Below, one piece after another: positions 9,263 through 20,601 of a stretch of DNA of 64,000 nt (its first letter is position 1; each line of letters opens with the position of its first letter). The stretch spans positions 62,001 through 126,000 of the forward strand of contig NZ_JABUZA010000002.1 of NCBI RefSeq assembly GCF_014897985.1, read 5' to 3'. The notes under the pieces were generated by a model. It ran no database searches and was not told where the DNA came from. It saw only the letters and a list, made by a program, of their open reading frames with translations. The stretch is from Halomonas colorata. GTDB taxonomy: Bacteria > Pseudomonadota > Gammaproteobacteria > Pseudomonadales > Halomonadaceae. A program made the position numbers and the translations under genes.

Positions 9263-9330
9263 GAAGATTGTTCGTTCGCAAACCGCTCACCTTACATTGG
9301 CGGAGCGCATCAAGCGTCAGGGAGAAAACT

Positions 9331-9789
9331 GTGGAAGCAAGCTCGCCTTATACCTTTGCCATTGTTGGCATCATTATCGGCTTCATCATCGGTTTAGGAT
9401 GCTACCGTTTGTTCAGTAAAGGAGAGCGTAACAATGCCTCCTTGCGCCAAACACTGCTGGAACGAGAACATCAAATTGCCGAGCTCAAGAAAGGGATGGG
9501 CGGCCATCTCACCGGCGTTTTTCAACGCCTGGACAGCATTCGGTCCGAGGCCGACCAGCTTGAACACCAGATCAGAGAGGATGCCGAGGAGTGGCACCTA
9601 GGCAGCAGCACCCCGCCTGAGCTCAAAGAGCGCCAGCCGATACACCAACCAACTGCCAGCCAGGCTTCAGATAGCCCGCTAACGACGCCTCGCGACTATG
9701 CCGATGGCAAAAACGGCACGCTATCAGAGAATTTCGGCCTAAAAGATAGCGCCACGAACACGAACGCCCCTCAACCACCCCGCTATTAA
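9331..9789 (+). CDS. zapG: ZapG/YhcB-family inner-membrane protein (DUF1043)
   Basis: A 152-residue protein with one N-terminal membrane helix (about residues 7-27, 'FAIVGIIIGFIIGLGCYRLF'). A coiled coil at about 35-85 ('LLEREHQIAELKKGM', 'LDSIRSEADQLEHQI') and a low-complexity tail follow. YhcB/ZapG proteins link the divisome with envelope synthesis and cell-shape control. I chose the GTG at 9331, preceded by GGGAGA, because it places the membrane helix at the N-terminus; extension upstream to 9268 adds unconserved sequence. Confidence 0.85.
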   Translation: MEASSPYTFAIVGIIIGFIIGLGCYRLFSKGERNNASLRQTLLEREHQIAELKKGMGGHLTGVFQRLDSIRSEADQLEHQIREDAEEWHLGSSTPPELKERQPIHQPTASQASDSPLTTPRDYADGKNGTLSENFGLKDSATNTNAPQPPRY

Positions 9790-9812
9790 GCCAGCGCTGC
9801 TTATTAAGCGAA

Positions 9813-9841
9813 GGGCGGGCAGCGATGAAGGCTGCCCGCCC
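9813..9841. terminator. GC-rich hairpin between zapG and the Nif3-family gene
   Basis: 11-bp arms (9813-9823 / 9831-9841) with a 7-nt loop between convergent genes. It is strong but lacks a clear U-run, so termination may be imperfect. Confidence 0.5.
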
Positions 9842-9853
9842 CCTGTCGCATGG

Positions 9854-10615
9854 TCAGGCGGGGTTATCTATATCGACAAAGCGGTGCTCAATCCCGTGCT
9901 CAGCAGCCAACCACTCCCCCAGCGCCTGAACGCCGTAACGCTCGGTGGCATGATGCCCCGCGGCAATATAGTGAATGCCCAACTCGCGCGCCAGATGAGT
10001 CGTCCGCTCGGAAATCTCCCCTGATATAAAGGCCTGGGCACCGGCGTCATAAGCAGCCGTAATCATGTCCTGCGCCCCGCCTGTACACCACGCAATTCGC
10101 TCAATATCGTTGTCATTATCCGCCTCAATCACCAGCGGAGAACGATGCAACGTACCAGCTATCTGAACCGCCAGGGTGTGAATACGCTGTGCCTGAGGCA
10201 AGCGCCCCGACCAGAGAAATCCCTCGCCCAACTCACCGTCCAGACAGCCCTCCACTTTCCAGCCTAAACGTCTGGCAAGCTCTGCGTTGTTACCCATTTC
10301 ACTGTGTGCATCAAGCGGCAAGTGATAGGCAAGCAAGTTAATCTCATGATCCATCAGTGTTTTGATGCGCTTATATTTCATGCCGGTAATCGCGACCGGT
10401 TCATTTTTCCAAAAATAGCCATGGTGAACCAAGACCATATCGGCCTGCCAAGCGACAGCTTCATCCAATAGCGCCTGGCAAGCAGTGACGCCCGTCATCA
10501 CGCGACTCACCTGCTCGCGTCCGGCCACCTGCAAACCATTGATGGTAAAATCCTTAAATGTCGAAGCCCGCAACTGATGGTCGCAAGCGGCTACTATCTG
10601 ATCGCGATGGGTCAC
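9854..10615 (-). CDS. Nif3-like dinuclear metal-centre protein (YbgI family)
   Basis: A 253-residue member of the Nif3/YbgI family: toroidal hexamers with a dinuclear metal site and a poorly defined hydrolase-like role (GTP cyclohydrolase 1 type 2 in some annotations). Metal-ligand motifs are visible: 'LVHHGYFWK' (tandem His), 'AYHLPLDAH' and, near the C-terminus, 'AAGHHATERYG'. I placed the start at GTG 10615, preceded by AAAGGAG, giving a length close to E. coli YbgI (247 aa). The in-frame extension to 10759 overlaps the upstream region of degS and looks non-coding. Confidence 0.88.
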   Translation of the reverse strand: MTHRDQIVAACDHQLRASTFKDFTINGLQVAGREQVSRVMTGVTACQALLDEAVAWQADMVLVHHGYFWKNEPVAITGMKYKRIKTLMDHEINLLAYHLPLDAHSEMGNNAELARRLGWKVEGCLDGELGEGFLWSGRLPQAQRIHTLAVQIAGTLHRSPLVIEADNDNDIERIAWCTGGAQDMITAAYDAGAQAFISGEISERTTHLARELGIHYIAAGHHATERYGVQALGEWLAAEHGIEHRFVDIDNPA

Positions 10616-10753
10616 AAAGACTCCTTTAATGATTCTCTGACTACCGTGAGGAACTAAGCTAGAAAGTGTTACCATCATGCCATAGTAAAACTCGCTTCGT
10701 GTTATCGCGAACCTCACATTTGATAAGACCACTACCCGCTGAGGAATTTTTGC

Positions 10754-11995
10754 ATGCACCGCTTTGTGCTGCCTTATGTATGGCCTATTTTGACCGGGGT
10801 ACTGCTCGCTGCCCTGCTTTTATTTGCATTTCCAGAGCACATACCCAATCCATTTAATAATGCGCCCGCACCTGCGCAGACACCCGCCTCGCCGCTAGTC
10901 ACCGCAAGCGAGCAGGCAAGCAGCCGTCCGGCGCCCGAAGTTCGCCAGGCAGCGCCCCTTTCCCGCGACCAGGGCCCGGCCAGCTATTCACACGCGGTCA
11001 ATCAGGCCGCCCCTGCGGTGGTTAACGTTTACTCGTCGCGCATTGTCGAGCGTGACCAGCACCCCTTGATGTCGGATCCTTTCTTCCAGCAATTTTTTAA
11101 TGGCGATGACGCTACGACGCACCAGCGTATGCTCTCAAGCCTCGGGTCAGGGGTTATCATCAGCCACGATGGCTATGTATTGACCAACCATCACGTCATT
11201 AATGGCGCAGACGAGATCCAGGTCGCGCTACGCGATGGCCGCGAAACCCTTGCCGAAGTCATCGGCACCGACCCAGAAAGCGATTTGGCCGTTCTGCGTA
11301 TCAATCTTGAAGACCTACCGGTTATTGAAATGGCTGACTCAGAAGATGTCGCCGTGGGTGATGTGGCACTGGCGATCGGTAATCCCTTTGGCGTTGGCCA
11401 AACCGTAACCATGGGCATTATTAGCGCCACGGGGCGAAGCCATTTAGGACTAAATGCCTACGAAGACTTTATTCAGACCGATGCGGCGATCAATCCCGGT
11501 AATTCCGGCGGCGCACTGGTCAACCCCGACGGGGCACTGGTGGGTATCAATACTGCGATATTTTCCCGCTCGGGCGGCTCTCAAGGTATCGGCTTTGCGA
11601 TCCCCGCCAACCTTGCACACAGCATTTTAGATGAACTGGTAACTCAAGGTCGGGTTATTCGTGGCTGGCTGGGCATCGAAGCGCAGGCGCTATCCCGGGA
11701 ACTGGCCGCCTCGTTTGGATTACGCACCCCTCAAGGGGTTATTGTGGCAGGCGTCGTCAGTGGCGGCCCGGCAGATAAAGCAGGCCTTCAGCCCGGCGAT
11801 ATTTTGCTGTCGGTTGACGGAAAAACCGTTCTGGATGCCCGCGCCACCATGAGCAACATTGCCTCCATCGAACCCGGTACATCGTTACCGCTCACCATAG
11901 TACGTAGCGGCGAGCGGATAGACGTAACGCTTGAAGTGGGCGAACGCCCGATTATCAATGATGCGCCGGCAGGCGAGCGACCCAGTGACTCCTGA
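10754..11995 (+). CDS. degS: DegS/AlgW-type membrane-anchored HtrA serine protease
   Basis: A 413-residue trypsin-like HtrA protease. A membrane anchor spans about residues 9-26. The catalytic triad is H147 ('TNHHVI'), D177 ('ESDLAVL') and S251 ('NPGNSGGAL'). One PDZ domain covers about 285-385. A single PDZ plus a membrane anchor indicates the DegS/AlgW class, which senses misfolded porins and cleaves the anti-sigma factor (RseA/MucA) to release sigma-E. DegP/DegQ proteins have two PDZ domains. A Pro/Ala-rich linker (about 35-70) is longer than in E. coli DegS. GAGGAA precedes the ATG. Confidence 0.88.
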   Translation: MHRFVLPYVWPILTGVLLAALLLFAFPEHIPNPFNNAPAPAQTPASPLVTASEQASSRPAPEVRQAAPLSRDQGPASYSHAVNQAAPAVVNVYSSRIVERDQHPLMSDPFFQQFFNGDDATTHQRMLSSLGSGVIISHDGYVLTNHHVINGADEIQVALRDGRETLAEVIGTDPESDLAVLRINLEDLPVIEMADSEDVAVGDVALAIGNPFGVGQTVTMGIISATGRSHLGLNAYEDFIQTDAAINPGNSGGALVNPDGALVGINTAIFSRSGGSQGIGFAIPANLAHSILDELVTQGRVIRGWLGIEAQALSRELAASFGLRTPQGVIVAGVVSGGPADKAGLQPGDILLSVDGKTVLDARATMSNIASIEPGTSLPLTIVRSGERIDVTLEVGERPIINDAPAGERPSDS

Positions 11996-12031
11996 GGCTC
12001 GCCTGACGCAAATACCTCAGCTATGGATAGC

Positions 12032-13357
12032 TCAGTTGCGGATACGGTACTCAGCTGACCGCGCATGTGCGGTCAGCGACTCTCCACGCGCCAAAACAGA
12101 GGCAACCTTGCCAAGCTCTGAAGCGCCTTCACTTGAACAGTGAATAATCGAAGAGCGCTTCTGAAAGTCGTAGACACCCAGAGGCGATGAGAAGCGCGCT
12201 GTGCCCGACGTGGGCAGAACATGGTTAGGACCTGCACAGTAATCGCCGAGCGCCTCTGCCGTGTAGCGCCCCATAAAGATGGCACCCGCATGACGAACCT
12301 CGCCCAACCATGTATCGGGCGCTTCGACAGAAAGCTCCAAGTGCTCTGGCGCAATACGGTTAATCATGGCAATCGCGTCGGCTTTATCCTGGCAAAGAAT
12401 CAGCGCGCCGCGGCGGCTCAATGACTCACGCACAATGCCTTCGCGATCCAGAGTAGGCAGCAGGCGCTCAATGGAGGCCGCTACCGCATCCAGATGCGCG
12501 CTATCCCAGCTCACCAGAATTGCCTGAGCATCCTCGTCATGCTCTGCCTGAGAAAACAGATCCATCGCCAGCCAGTCAGGATCGGTTTGCCCGTCGGACA
12601 CCACCAGAATTTCTGAAGGTCCCGCGATCATATCGATGCCCACTTGCCCGAATACCGCGCGCTTTGCCGTGGCAACATAAATATTGCCGGGGCCTACAAT
12701 CTTGTCCACTCTCGGCACGGTCTCGGTACCGTATGCCATCGCGGCGATAGCCTGGGCGCCGCCGATGGTGAAGACATAGTCAACACCTGCCAGGTGAGCG
12801 GCCGCCAAAACCAGCTCGTTCACAACACCATCCGGCGTAGGCACCACCATGACGATTTCACGAACGCCAGCCACGTGCGCCGGGATCGCATTCATCAATA
12901 CAGACGATGGATAGGCAGCCTTGCCACCCGGCACGTAGATACCCGCCCGATCAAGCGCGGTTACCTGCTGGCCAAGCACGGTGCCGTCGGCTTCCTCATA
13001 CTGCCAGGACGTGGGTTTTTGGCGTTCGTGATAAAGCCTTATACGCTCAGCGGCGCTGGCAAGCGCATCGCGTTGCTCAGCAGGCAGGTTATCGAAGGCC
13101 TGTTTTAGCTGCTCGGGCTTTAAGCGCAGCTCTTCCATCCCTTCAACCGATAGCCGGTCAAAGCGATTGGTCGCCTCAATCACTGCGGCGTCGCCACGTT
13201 GCTTAACATCGCTCAAAATTTCATCAACACGTGACTGAACCGCCGAATCCGAGACGCCCTCCCAATCCAGGAGCGCCCCCAGGTGCTGATCAAACGTGGC
13301 ATCAAGCGTTGAGAGCCGGGATATAGTAGCCGTACTGGCTGAAGACATAGTGCTCAT
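12032..13357 (-). CDS. hisD: Histidinol dehydrogenase
   Basis: A 441-residue HisD, catalysing the last two NAD-dependent oxidations from histidinol to histidine. Family blocks include '[20 protein letters not shown]' (residues ~128-147), '[12 protein letters not shown]', '[12 protein letters not shown]', '[12 protein letters not shown]', and the Zn-site region '[10 protein letters not shown]' and 'APEHLEL'. The start is ATG 13357 with GGGAGA 5 nt upstream. It lies 13 bp downstream of hisG. hisC, which often follows, is not here; the next gene is the convergent degS. Confidence 0.96.
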   Translation of the reverse strand: MSTMSSASTATISRLSTLDATFDQHLGALLDWEGVSDSAVQSRVDEILSDVKQRGDAAVIEATNRFDRLSVEGMEELRLKPEQLKQAFDNLPAEQRDALASAAERIRLYHERQKPTSWQYEEADGTVLGQQVTALDRAGIYVPGGKAAYPSSVLMNAIPAHVAGVREIVMVVPTPDGVVNELVLAAAHLAGVDYVFTIGGAQAIAAMAYGTETVPRVDKIVGPGNIYVATAKRAVFGQVGIDMIAGPSEILVVSDGQTDPDWLAMDLFSQAEHDEDAQAILVSWDSAHLDAVAASIERLLPTLDREGIVRESLSRRGALILCQDKADAIAMINRIAPEHLELSVEAPDTWLGEVRHAGAIFMGRYTAEALGDYCAGPNHVLPTSGTARFSSPLGVYDFQKRSSIIHCSSEGASELGKVASVLARGESLTAHARSAEYRIRN

Positions 13358-13370
13358 AAACTCTCCCGGA

Positions 13371-14024
13371 TCATTCAGTTGCGAGGGCCTGGCGCTTTTT
13401 AACTGCGCTATCCAAGCGTGCCAACAGTGGCTTGATACGCTCGTGCTTCATGGTCATGGCGGCCTTATTAACCACCAAGCGCGTACTGATATGGGCAATC
13501 AGCTCACGCGGCTCCATGCCATTGGCACGCAGCGTATTGCCGGTATCCACAATATCCACGATTTCATCGGCCAAGTTCATCAAAGGCGCCAGCTCCATCG
13601 CACCGTAAAGCTTGATGACTTCGGCCTGAATACCCTGCTCGGCATAGTAACGTCGGGCAATATCGACAAACTTGGTCGCAACGCGTCGGCGCGCAAGCGC
13701 TGGCTGCTGTCCGGTAACGCCCGCCGTCATCAGCTTGCAGCGGGCAATTTCCAAATCCAACGGCTCATACAGGCCTTCGGCGCCATGCTCCAGAAGAACG
13801 TCTTTACCCGCAATACCCAGGTCAGCAGCACCCAGCTGTACATAGGTAGGCACGTCGGTTGCCCGAATGACTACCAGCTTTACATCAGGCAGATTGGTGT
13901 CAAACAGCAGCTTACGACTCTTGCCTAAATCTTCCGCTGGCGTAATACCTGCATCGGCGAGCAGTGGTAGCGTTTCATCCAAAATGCGCCCTTTGGAAAG
14001 GGCTAAAATTAGTTGCTTACTCAT
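13371..14024 (-). CDS. hisG: ATP phosphoribosyltransferase catalytic subunit, short form
   Basis: A 217-residue short-form HisG, the committed step of histidine synthesis (ATP + PRPP). Recognised by '[13 protein letters not shown]', '[16 protein letters not shown]', and the PRPP loop region '[17 protein letters not shown]'. The short form lacks the C-terminal regulatory domain and requires the HisRS-like partner HisZ, which is present in this window at 56194-57387. I chose ATG 14024 over a TTG four codons earlier. It is downstream of murA in the same direction. Confidence 0.95.
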   Translation of the reverse strand: MSKQLILALSKGRILDETLPLLADAGITPAEDLGKSRKLLFDTNLPDVKLVVIRATDVPTYVQLGAADLGIAGKDVLLEHGAEGLYEPLDLEIARCKLMTAGVTGQQPALARRRVATKFVDIARRYYAEQGIQAEVIKLYGAMELAPLMNLADEIVDIVDTGNTLRANGMEPRELIAHISTRLVVNKAAMTMKHERIKPLLARLDSAVKKRQALATE

Positions 14025-14052
14025 TGTATTGGCCAATGGTTAATAGCATGGC

Positions 14053-15577
<1,525 letters not shown>

Positions 15578-15672
15578 GAGACAGGAAACTCCTTCGGGTC
15601 AGTGTGAATAATGCTAATAGGGCAACATAATAAAGAAAAGCGACACGCTTGGCGATGCCAAGGGTGCCAACC

Positions 15673-16005
15673 CTAACGGGCGAGGGTCGGCGAATGAATC
15701 AATGCTTCAACTTCAGACAAAGCGGCTAAACGCTCAAGCGGTGCAGAAAGCATTACGCCGCTAACCGTGATCTCGCATGCCTGACAGGTGCGTAGCCACT
15801 CAAATAGCACGCTGACGACGGCACTACTGGCTTTTTGAACGCCGCTAAAATCAAGCGCCACTGCGTTTAACTCAGTAGCCTTTAGCCACTTGCTGCCAAC
15901 GGCGGCAAGCTCAGCCGCCGTTGCCATACCGGCATCGCCGGCCACATATAGCGTGCCCTGCTCTACCTTAAGGCTTACCTGTGACTGTGACAGCAACAGC
16001 GTCAC
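15673..16005 (-). CDS. mlaB: STAS-domain subunit MlaB of the Mla phospholipid transporter
   Basis: A 110-residue STAS-domain protein that binds and stabilises the MlaF ATPase in the MlaFEDB complex. The STAS core is 'ALDFSGVQKASSAVVSVLFEWLR' (seen in pieces at residues ~47-69), with the conserved Ser/Thr region. It starts with GTG at 16005, overlapping the mlaC stop (GTGA), preceded by AAGGGGG. It is the last gene of mlaFEDCB. Confidence 0.9.
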   Translation of the reverse strand: MTLLLSQSQVSLKVEQGTLYVAGDAGMATAAELAAVGSKWLKATELNAVALDFSGVQKASSAVVSVLFEWLRTCQACEITVSGVMLSAPLERLAALSEVEALIHSPTLAR

Positions 16006-16658
16006 GCATCGCCCCCTTGCTCTAACTCGTCTACGCCAATTTCAGGCGCCCAGGCACGAATAACCGCGTCGTAATCACGATTGTTTTCGCGCATTGCCTG
16101 ATCAAACTGGTTACGGAAGGTCAAGCCCAAGTTAATACCGTTGACGATCACGTTTACTACACGCCAGTCACCGCCTGAAAGGCGCAGGCTGTAGCTAACC
16201 GGATAAACCTGACCATTGGTGGCCACCACTTCCATATCCACGCTGGCCTGGTCTTCATAGCGTTGGCTGCGCTGATTATCCAGTACGCGCAGATCCTGAT
16301 AATCAAAGGTCACCAAACCGCGCGTGTAAGTATCAATCAAGGTTTGACGGAAAACATCCGCAAAGCGGCTGCGCTGCTCAGGTGTCGCGTTACGAAAGTA
16401 GCTACCCATCACGCTTGCGCCGATGTAGCGAAAATCCGCCACATCTTCAAGGCTATCGTCAACCAGCGCTTCAAGCTCATCGATATTGCTTGCGTAGTAG
16501 TCTTTTTTGCCTTCGATCTCACCCATCAGCGCATCCACGTTTTCGCGAACCATCGCTTCAGGTGACTGTGATTGAGCCTGGGCCTGAAGCGGCAGTGCCA
16601 ATGCCAGCACCATCAGAGCAACCAGCCAACGCATTAACGGCAGTGTCGTTTTTCGCAT
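16002..16658 (-). CDS. mlaC: Periplasmic phospholipid shuttle MlaC
   Basis: A 218-residue secreted protein (signal peptide about residues 1-28, ending near 'LQAQAQS') that carries phospholipids between the outer-membrane MlaA-OmpC complex and MlaFEDB. Family elements are 'FRYIGASVMGSYFRNATPEQRSRF' (split over residues ~73-97), 'VTFDYQDLRVL' and 'GDWRVVNVIVNGINLG'. I chose ATG 16658, with GAGGTGA just upstream, over a GTG three codons earlier. Confidence 0.92.
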   Translation of the reverse strand: MRKTTLPLMRWLVALMVLALALPLQAQAQSQSPEAMVRENVDALMGEIEGKKDYYASNIDELEALVDDSLEDVADFRYIGASVMGSYFRNATPEQRSRFADVFRQTLIDTYTRGLVTFDYQDLRVLDNQRSQRYEDQASVDMEVVATNGQVYPVSYSLRLSGGDWRVVNVIVNGINLGLTFRNQFDQAMRENNRDYDAVIRAWAPEIGVDELEQGGDA

Positions 16659-16683
16659 TACCTTCACCTCTTCTACTTAACGT

Positions 16684-17148
16684 TTAGTTACTAGCCATAT
16701 TGGATACAAATTGCTGGATAAGTTCTTCTAGCACCAGCGCCGACTGCGTATCGCGTATGGTATCGCCATCTTCCAATACTGCCGGGTCACCGCCTACGCT
16801 TAAACCGATATACTGCTCGCCCAGTAAGCCAGCAGTGAGAATCGCCGCGGTGGTATCCTGGGACAGCTGGCCTTCCAGGTCATTATCCAAGCGTAGCGTG
16901 ACATTGGCGTCATACCATTCAGTATCCAGATCAATCGACTCTACGCGCCCCACCGTAACGCCTGCCATGGTGACCCGGGCACGGGGCTTCAGCCCCCCGA
17001 TATTGGCAAAGTTAGCTTCCAGACGGAACGTTTCAGAAGGGGCGGAAAGGCTTAAGCCACTTACACGCAGGCCCAGAAACACCAGCCCGACAATTCCCGC
17101 CAGCATAAACAGGCCGACACCAAACTCCATGGTTTTACTGCGCTTCAT
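16684..17148 (-). CDS. mlaD: MCE-domain protein MlaD
   Basis: A 154-residue MCE protein with one N-terminal membrane helix (about residues 8-27) followed by the MCE domain ('FRLEANFANIGGLKPRARVTMAGVTVGRV' region, ~42-70). It ends in a short helix predicted to line the hydrophobic pore of the MlaD hexamer. 'AAILTAGLLGEQYIGL' is typical of the family. Part of mlaFEDCB. Confidence 0.94.
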   Translation of the reverse strand: MKRSKTMEFGVGLFMLAGIVGLVFLGLRVSGLSLSAPSETFRLEANFANIGGLKPRARVTMAGVTVGRVESIDLDTEWYDANVTLRLDNDLEGQLSQDTTAAILTAGLLGEQYIGLSVGGDPAVLEDGDTIRDTQSALVLEELIQQFVSNMASN

Positions 17149-17164
17149 GAAATCACTCCACCCC

Positions 17165-17965
17165 TTAAAGACCGCCGAACATGACGGCGGTTAATACAAA
17201 ATCAAGCCCCAGCACCGCAAGCGACGAATACACCACCGTGCGCGTGGTAGCGCGCGAAATACCTTCAGACGTAGGCACCAGATCATATCCCTGGAACACA
17301 GCGATCCAGGTGACCACCACAGCGAAAACCAAGCTCTTGATAATGCCGTTACCCACATCGCTGACAAAAGAGACGCTGGCCTGCATATTGCTCCAGTAAG
17401 AGCCTTCGAAGACGCCCAACCACTCCACCCCTACTAGATAGCCGCCCCAGATACCCACTACACCAAACCCTACGGTAAGAATCGGCAGCGCCACAAAGCC
17501 GGCCCAGAGCCTGGGTGCAATGACCCGGCGCAAAGGGTCTACCCCAATCATTTCCATGCTGGTCAGCTGCTCGGTTGCCTTCATCAAGCCGATTTCAGCG
17601 GTGAGTGCCGACCCTGCTCGCCCGGCGAACAGCAGTGCTGCGACCACCGGCGCCAGCTCGCGCAGCAGTGAAAGTGCCACCATTTGCCCCAGCGCCTGCT
17701 CAGCGCCAAAATCAACCAGAATAGTGTAGCCCTGCAGCGCCAGCACCATGCCGATAAATAGCCCCGAAACGAGGACAATGGCGAGCGAGAGCACACCGAC
17801 AAAGTGCATCTGGCGAAGCCACAAATACCACCCTTCACGGGAGGGCACCCCCACCGCTGACTGGGCCAGAAACAGACCGGCACGGCCTAACGCCTCCATC
17901 ACGTCGCACCCTTTTCGCCCTAATCTGGCGATCTGATCGACGCCTTGTTGAAATCTTGTGTGCAT
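17165..17965 (-). CDS. mlaE: Permease MlaE of the Mla phospholipid transporter
   Basis: A 266-residue inner-membrane permease with about five or six hydrophobic segments. MlaE signatures are '[18 protein letters not shown]', '[31 protein letters not shown]' (in pieces, ~98-128), and '[20 protein letters not shown]'. The ATG overlaps the mlaF stop (TAATG), indicating coupled translation. Confidence 0.95.
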   Translation of the reverse strand: MHTRFQQGVDQIARLGRKGCDVMEALGRAGLFLAQSAVGVPSREGWYLWLRQMHFVGVLSLAIVLVSGLFIGMVLALQGYTILVDFGAEQALGQMVALSLLRELAPVVAALLFAGRAGSALTAEIGLMKATEQLTSMEMIGVDPLRRVIAPRLWAGFVALPILTVGFGVVGIWGGYLVGVEWLGVFEGSYWSNMQASVSFVSDVGNGIIKSLVFAVVVTWIAVFQGYDLVPTSEGISRATTRTVVYSSLAVLGLDFVLTAVMFGGL

Positions 17966-18786
17966 TACCCTGCCCTAGTCGCGGTAGCTTGACCGAGAAT
18001 ATCGCGATAAAGCGTCTCGGCGGGATAGTGAAACGGCACCGGCCCATCAGGCTCGCCATGTACAAACTGGCTGACACGCGGATCCTGGTTGGCATTGAGG
18101 GTGTGTGGCGTCCCTTCGGCAACCACCTGTCCGTCGGCCAAAAGATACAAGTAATCAGCAATGCTCAACGTTTCTTTAATATCGTGCGATACCACTACCG
18201 AAGTGAGCTCAAGCGCCTGATTAAGCCGTTTGATTAACTGCACAAGCACGCCCATTGAAATAGGGTCCTGGCCGACAAAAGGCTCATCATAAAGAATCAG
18301 CTCTGGGTCGAGGGCAATTGCCCGGGCAAGGGCGACGCGTCTTGCCATCCCTCCAGACAGCTCGGCAGGGGTAAGATGACGAGCACCGCGCAACCCAACG
18401 GCCTCAAGTTTGAGCAATACCAGATCACGGATCATGACATCCGTTAAATCAGTGTGTACGCGCAGCGGAAAAGCCACGTTTTCAAATACATCCAGGTCCG
18501 AAAACAGCGCGCCGCTTTGAAACAGCATTCCCATGCGCTTACGTAATGTAAATAGCGCCTTTCTTGATAGTCGGTGCACGTCCTGGCCATCAACTAGAAT
18601 GCGCCCGCGTTCAGGCGTTAACTGTCCCCCTATCAACTTAAGCAGCGTGGTTTTGCCCGTGCCGCTAGGCCCCATGATCGCAGTTACTTTACCCTGAGGG
18701 ATCACCATATTGATGCCGCGAAAAATCTCATGGCTCCCACGCGAGAAGTGCACGTCTTCAATTTCAATGAAGGGAACGTCTGTCAT
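17965..18786 (-). CDS. mlaF: ATP-binding protein MlaF of the Mla phospholipid transporter
   Basis: A 273-residue ABC ATPase powering MlaFEDB. Walker A is 'GPSGTGKTT' (about residues 40-48), the ABC signature is '[14 protein letters not shown]', and Walker B is '[12 protein letters not shown]'. The extra C-terminal segment is typical of MlaF. I chose ATG 18786, with GGGAG upstream, over an ATG six codons earlier that lacks a ribosome site. It is the first gene of mlaFEDCB and divergent from kdsD. Confidence 0.94.
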   Translation of the reverse strand: MTDVPFIEIEDVHFSRGSHEIFRGINMVIPQGKVTAIMGPSGTGKTTLLKLIGGQLTPERGRILVDGQDVHRLSRKALFTLRKRMGMLFQSGALFSDLDVFENVAFPLRVHTDLTDVMIRDLVLLKLEAVGLRGARHLTPAELSGGMARRVALARAIALDPELILYDEPFVGQDPISMGVLVQLIKRLNQALELTSVVVSHDIKETLSIADYLYLLADGQVVAEGTPHTLNANQDPRVSQFVHGEPDGPVPFHYPAETLYRDILGQATATRAG

Positions 18787-19046
18787 GGGTTGATTGACTC
18801 CCATTATCGCTGGTTCAGAGCGGGCCAGTAGTACTTCTGGCCTATTCTACAGTTTAAAAACAGTGTTTTCGAAATATTATCGAACATCGTATCTTAACTC
18901 TATTGGCACTAACAGACGAGTCTACGTTCCAATGCGACATAAAAACCCTTCAAGACGCTATGCTTATACGCAGTGACTAAATGTTATTCTTATGGGCTTG
19001 TCGCTGTATGTTTCATTCAGAACGTTTCAATCAAAACGAGATTTCC
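18787..19046. other. Divergent intergenic region mlaF/kdsD
   Basis: The longest gap in the window (260 bp). It holds the candidate mlaF promoter, a GGCCAG/CTGGCC hairpin (18823-18842) in the mlaF leader, and AT-rich sequence. I find no convincing coding sequence here and no clear -35/-10 pair for kdsD. Confidence 0.5.
18844..18869 (-). promoter_or_regulatory. Candidate mlaF promoter with adjoining palindrome
   Basis: On the minus strand TAGAAT (18844-18849) is a good -10, but the -35 is poor. Immediately upstream is the palindrome AAAACAGTGTTTT (18857-18869), positioned in the -10/-35 spacer where a regulator could bind. Confidence 0.35.
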
Positions 19047-20033
19047 ATGCCTCAACCCTCCTCTACCCTTAGCCTGCTGCGTGAAAGCGCTTTGCGCACG
19101 CTGCAAATTGAACAGGCCGCAATCGGCGGCCTTCAGGCCAAGCTTGATGAGAGCTTTGACCGTGCCTGTGAACTAATGCTGGCCTGTCAAGGCCGCGTAG
19201 TGGTGACCGGCATGGGCAAGTCAGGGCATATTGCCGGAAAGCTTGCCGCGACGCTTGCCAGTACGGGCACGCCGGCTTTTTTTGTTCACCCCGGCGAAGC
19301 CAGCCACGGTGACTTAGGCATGATTACACGTACCGACGTGGTACTGGCGCTTTCCAATTCCGGCGAAACTGCTGAGGTAACCGCGCTGCTTCCCTTACTG
19401 AAGCGTCTGGGCACACCGCTGATCAGCATGACCGGCAAGCCCAACTCAACGCTTGCCAAGCATGCCGATGCGCACCTGGATAGCGGCGTCGAGCGCGAGG
19501 CCTGCCCGCTTGACCTGGCACCGACAAGCTCTACCACGGCGGCGCTAGCACTAGGCGATGCCCTTGCCGTTGCTTTGCTTGAAGCCCGCGGCTTCACCGC
19601 CGATGATTTTGCGTTATCTCATCCAGGCGGCAGCTTAGGCAAACGGCTTTTATTGCGGGTTAAAGATCTCATGCATGATGGTATACGTTTGCCACAGGTA
19701 GCGCTTGGCAGCCCGCTGCGTGATGCACTGCTTGAAATTACCCGCCAGGGACTCGGTTTTACCTGCGTGGTGGATAGCGAAGGCCGCTTGGCAGGGGTTT
19801 ATACCGATGGCGATTTACGTCGCACCCTCGATCAGTTTCACGACCTTCGTGAGGTGGTAGTAGACGATGTCATGACGCGGCCCGGCAAACGCATTAGCCC
19901 CGACATACTGGCCGCCGAAGCAGTACGCATTATGGAAGATAGCCGCATTACCGCTCTAGCCGTAGTCGATGATCAACAGCGGCCCATTGGCGCGCTGCAT
20001 ATGCATGATCTGCTTGCCAGCGGCGTTATTTAA
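19047..20033 (+). CDS. kdsD: Arabinose-5-phosphate isomerase KdsD
   Basis: A 328-residue enzyme converting ribulose-5-phosphate to arabinose-5-phosphate, the first step of Kdo synthesis. An N-terminal SIS domain has 'VVTGMGKSGHIAGKLAATLASTGTPAFFVHP' (in pieces, ~52-83), 'SNSGETAEV' and 'LAPTSSTTAALALGDALA'. Two C-terminal CBS domains cover about 210-328. I chose ATG 19047, giving exactly the E. coli KdsD length; upstream in-frame codons look non-coding. The Pseudomonas-type kdsD-kdsC-lptCAB-rpoN arrangement follows. Confidence 0.95.
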   Translation: MPQPSSTLSLLRESALRTLQIEQAAIGGLQAKLDESFDRACELMLACQGRVVVTGMGKSGHIAGKLAATLASTGTPAFFVHPGEASHGDLGMITRTDVVLALSNSGETAEVTALLPLLKRLGTPLISMTGKPNSTLAKHADAHLDSGVEREACPLDLAPTSSTTAALALGDALAVALLEARGFTADDFALSHPGGSLGKRLLLRVKDLMHDGIRLPQVALGSPLRDALLEITRQGLGFTCVVDSEGRLAGVYTDGDLRRTLDQFHDLREVVVDDVMTRPGKRISPDILAAEAVRIMEDSRITALAVVDDQQRPIGALHMHDLLASGVI

Positions 20034-20058
20034 TTATTTTTCTGACAAGGATTCCTTT

Positions 20059-20601
20059 ATGGCCCTCCCCACCACCCTGCTTGATCGGCTTCGCCATGTG
20101 CGCCTGCTTGCCCTGGATGTTGATGGTGTTCTCACCGATGGTCGCCTCTACTTCCAGACCGACGGCGTTGAGATCAAAGCATTCCATACCCAGGATGGGC
20201 ATGGTTTGAAACTGCTTAAACGCGTGGGCATTCACGTGGCCCTTATTACCGGCCGCGATTCCCCCATGGTAAGCCTGCGCGCATCGGCGCTGGGAATAGC
20301 CCATGTGCATCAGGGCTGCGAGGATAAGCTCACTACGCTGAAAGAGCTTTGCCAACAGTTGAATCTGGATCTCAGCCAGGTCGCCTACTGCGGTGATGAT
20401 TTGCCCGACCTTGCTCCGATCAAGCGCTCCGGTATAGGCATTACGGTTCCCAATGCACCAGATTATATGCATACGCATGCCGACTGGATTACTGATCGCC
20501 TAGGTGGCCACGGCGCCGTACGTGAAATCTGCGATACGCTACTCGAAGCGCAGGGCCACTGGGACGCTGTACTCGATACCTATTTACCCGGGCGCTCATA
20601 A
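20059..20601 (+). CDS. kdsC: 3-deoxy-D-manno-octulosonate-8-phosphate phosphatase KdsC
   Basis: A 180-residue C0-type HAD phosphatase releasing Kdo from Kdo-8-phosphate. The nucleophile motif is 'LALDVDGVLTDG' (about residues 15-26), motif II is 'ALITGRDS', and the distal acidic motif is 'AYCGDDLPDL'. I chose ATG 20059, with AAGG 8 nt upstream. It overlaps the next gene by TAATG. Confidence 0.95.
   Translation: MALPTTLLDRLRHVRLLALDVDGVLTDGRLYFQTDGVEIKAFHTQDGHGLKLLKRVGIHVALITGRDSPMVSLRASALGIAHVHQGCEDKLTTLKELCQQLNLDLSQVAYCGDDLPDLAPIKRSGIGITVPNAPDYMHTHADWITDRLGGHGAVREICDTLLEAQGHWDAVLDTYLPGRS

Noticed and set aside
12054-12077. 9-bp hairpin at the end of hisD as a degS terminator
   Set aside because: GCTGACCGC/GCGGTCAGC pairs well but lies inside the hisD coding region and has no U-run.
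13296-13928. A 210-codon open frame on the plus strand
   Set aside because: Antisense to hisG and the start of hisD; codon shadow.
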